Of a DNA stretch of 64,000 nt, positions 22,031 to 64,000 are shown one piece after another. Below the pieces are notes generated by a model. It made no database searches. It had not been told where the DNA came from and saw nothing but the letters and a program-made list of their open reading frames with translations. The DNA comes from Branchiostoma floridae. Its lineage: Eukaryota; Chordata; Leptocardii; Amphioxiformes; Branchiostomatidae. The stretch covers positions 15,907,548-15,971,547 of the forward strand of contig NC_049990.1 of assembly GCF_000003815.2 (NCBI RefSeq), written 5' to 3'. Position numbers and translations under genes: made by a program. The first letter of the stretch is position 1. Each line of letters begins with the position of its first letter.

Positions 22031-22202
22031 GGAAGTGATTAAAGATTAACTCCACCTACACCATCCCGAACCGGAAGTGCTCAGTGTCCGCCCTCTCACA
22101 ATACGCTTCCGGGATGGCGCGTCATAGCCTCGTATACTTCCATATTTGGGCATAGTGGGCGGGGCCTCAGCCTGTCCCGTGGTGGGACACTACCATATAT
22201 GG
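22031..22202. promoter_or_regulatory. Cluster of ETS, CArG (SRF) and GC-box motifs
   Basis: Within 172 bp are AGGAAGTG (22030-22037), CCGGAAGTGC (22071-22080), CGCTTCCGGG (22104-22113), a consensus CArG box CCATATTTGG (22140-22149) joined to an ETS-like ACTTCC, a GC box (GGGCGGGG, about 22157-22164) and a second consensus CArG box CCATATATGG (22193-22202). This is the layout of a serum-response-type element. It lies 1.6-1.8 kb upstream of the YAP start codon, with no other gene start nearby. Confidence 0.5.
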
Positions 22203-22501
22203 GTAAATCCTTCATTGTTTATATTTAGGGCAATGGCTCAATGGCCAAGTTTCGGGACCCCATGGGAACTTACTCTGTGGGTTTCCTAGCCAACGACCGT
22301 ACAAACAGCCCACCCAAGAAAGGCTGTGAACTTTTACAAGATGAGAAACTACGTCATGATGTTTTATAAAAAACAGTGATAACACATAGCGATAGTTTAT
22401 GTTGACAACTGTTGATTTATTTACTGTTTGGTTCGAATTAAATGGTTTACAAGTATTATGCATGTAAAGGCATTTGTGTCAACCTCAAATTCCCACAGCA
22501 T

Positions 22502-22693
22502 ATGCAAATGAAGGATTCCATCCGGCACATAGGTGCTCTATTGTGACGCTTTCTTTCCACCGAAACAAAAACCGTGGTACACAATTCCCTAATCGTATCC
22601 CATAACAAAACAACCATTGTTTTCTCGGCTGAAATCGACCTCTCCCAATCCTCACGGCTCTCGAACCAAGGGTTTATTTACATAGTGACGTCA
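22502..22693. promoter_or_regulatory. Octamer and CRE motifs upstream of YAP
   Basis: ATGCAAAT (POU/octamer consensus, 22503-22510) and a palindromic cAMP-response element TGACGTCA (22686-22693) follow the CArG/ETS cluster. Single motifs can occur by chance; the clustering is the reason to note them. Confidence 0.35.
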
Positions 22694-22950
22694 GAAGGGG
22701 CGTCCCATCAGAGTAACCTGAGGCAGCTCACTGGCCCATGGGCGTCAAAATATCCATCCGCAAAACTGCGCAAAATAATTACTTTTATAATCAAATGTAA
22801 AGACATGAGGAGAAAGTGTTTTCAAAATATTAAAAAAAAAGTTATGAATCATTCATTGTTGTGATTTTACTTTCAATTTTTGGTCTGAGCCTTACATACT
22901 TTGCACAATATGATTGCAAGAAAAAAGTGATTAAAAATTGGAAACACCAC

Positions 22951-23152
22951 NNNNNNNNNNNNNNNNNNNNNNNNNNNNNNNNNNNNNNNNNNNNNNNNNN
23001 NNNNNNNNNNNNNNNNNNNNNNNNNNNNNNNNNNNNNNNNNNNNNNNNNNNNNNNNNNNNNNNNNNNNNNNNNNNNNNNNNNNNNNNNNNNNNNNNNNNN
23101 NNNNNNNNNNNNNNNNNNNNNNNNNNNNNNNNNNNNNNNNNNNNNNNNNNNN
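22951..23152. other. Assembly gap (202 N)
   Basis: A run of N. Open frames that cross it are artefacts. It lies about 650 bp upstream of the YAP start codon, so part of the promoter is unknown. Confidence 1.
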
Positions 23153-23798
23153 TATTTTCCCTTTAAAATTTTAAAAAAAAAAGTAAAAAACTGTATTTGA
23201 TGAATTGTTTACTCGGAGGACTATTTCGACTCGAGTCCTAATCGAAATGAGCACTAATTGTTTGGCGGATGTCACCAATGTTTATGTAGTGCTGTGCCTC
23301 ATGAATAATTCATGAGTTAGATGACTTGTGCAGACTCACCCCAAAGTTAGCAAAGCCGGAGTAAGAGAAGTTTCAGGTCCGACAACCGGACCATAAACTC
23401 TAGCAAAAACACGCCGATTTCGGGCAATTTTACCCCGTTGGAAGAATATTTACAAGTTCCTGGATCGTCCCGAACGACTTCCTTGCGGAGGCAACCGGAT
23501 TTTCGTGCCAAAACGGGTGATTTTGAGTCCGGAAGGAGCGACGAAGAGAGAGGTGACCGTCCCGTGTGGGAATCAGACGGAGTGGTGGGGTAGGGTTTGA
23601 CGTTTCTGTACGGACTTTTCTTCGGGTTTTCCTTCATTTTTACACCGTTACCCTGTGGATTTAACACTGACAGCCCCGTAGAGGGACCTCACCAGTGTTT
23701 CGGTGAGGTTTTGAGTTCCGTTGGTGTACGGGACAGTTCGTCGCGGGAGTTTTTGCGTGGACTCGAACTTGCGACCTCTTCTACCAGCTGGGGCCAAG

Positions 23799-63740
<39,942 letters not shown>

Positions 63741-63784
63741 TAAGAATTAATAATAATCTTTATTGCATGTGCATGAATGTAGCA

Positions 63785-63870
63785 TGCATGGTCCATTGGT
63801 TAGTGGCCCTAGCGCCTCTGTATCAAGGAGGCGCAAGTTCATATTCAGGCTGTGTCGCTCACCCTAGATA
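63785..63870 (+). mobile_element. tRNA-like SINE head
   Basis: TGGTCCATTGGTTAGTGGCC (A-box region), GCCTCTGTATCAAGGAGGC (a stem) and AAGTTCATATTCAGGC (decayed B box) resemble a tRNA in order and spacing. The B box is damaged, so it is not a functional tRNA gene. Confidence 0.5.
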
Positions 63871-64000
63871 AATGTGATCGGAAAGGCTCACAGTGCTTAG
63901 GACAGTATGTAAATCGTTGGACCACTGCACATTGCTGTTGTGTAAGAGATGGACGTAATATACCGTATTACTATATATTGGACAAAGTCATAGAAGATGG

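Noticed and set aside
22861-23174. Open frames across the N run
   Set aside because: They are artefacts of unknown bases.

Overview
The window is eukaryotic genomic DNA: genes are split by GT-AG introns of up to about 20 kb, and the DNA between exons is packed with small inverted-repeat transposons (MITEs), SINEs, truncated LINEs and minisatellites. Protein similarity and gene order fit an invertebrate deuterostome, most likely a cephalochordate (amphioxus). That is an inference; nothing here names the species. A 202-base run of N (22951-23152) shows it is a draft assembly.

Layout. (1) Positions 1-544 are the 3' end of a + strand gene for a very acidic protein that I do not recognise. (2) 2733-12349, minus strand: an ACOT9-type mitochondrial acyl-CoA thioesterase. 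I could read 12 coding exons, but one internal exon that the reading phase requires was not found. (3) 13037-16876, plus strand: a diamine acetyltransferase (SAT1/SAT2 family) in six exons, complete. The two start codons are 688 bp apart and point away from each other. Vertebrate ACOT9 and SAT1 are, as I recall, also divergent neighbours, so this looks like an ancient linked pair. (4) 16877-23798: intergenic, with transposons and a compact cluster of CArG, ETS, GC-box, octamer and CRE motifs about 1.1-1.8 kb upstream of the next start codon. (5) 23799-63717 and beyond, plus strand: the YAP (Yorkie) transcriptional co-activator of the Hippo pathway. Seven exons carry the TEAD-binding region, two LATS/14-3-3 sites, two WW domains, a coiled coil and the phosphodegron. 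The last coding exon(s), with the C-terminal end, lie past the right edge.

Repeats carry much of the history. Two hAT-like MITEs have perfect 8-bp target duplications. At least seven copies of a ~200-bp MITE ending in TACTGTAAATGCA sit mainly in introns. Two 5'-truncated LINEs each landed inside an older repeat. Two identical 469-bp elements in YAP intron 1 flank a 909-bp spacer, with target-site flanks arranged TAAT-E-TGAA...TGAA-E-TAAT, which ordinary independent insertion does not give. A 10-mer, CAAGGAGGTT, occurs at least ten times.

The genes do not form one pathway: ACOT9 handles mitochondrial acyl-CoA, SAT acetylates polyamines or related amines, and YAP relays Hippo signals. Their proximity is best read as genome organisation. 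Protein calls rest on reading the translation by eye, since no search could be run.
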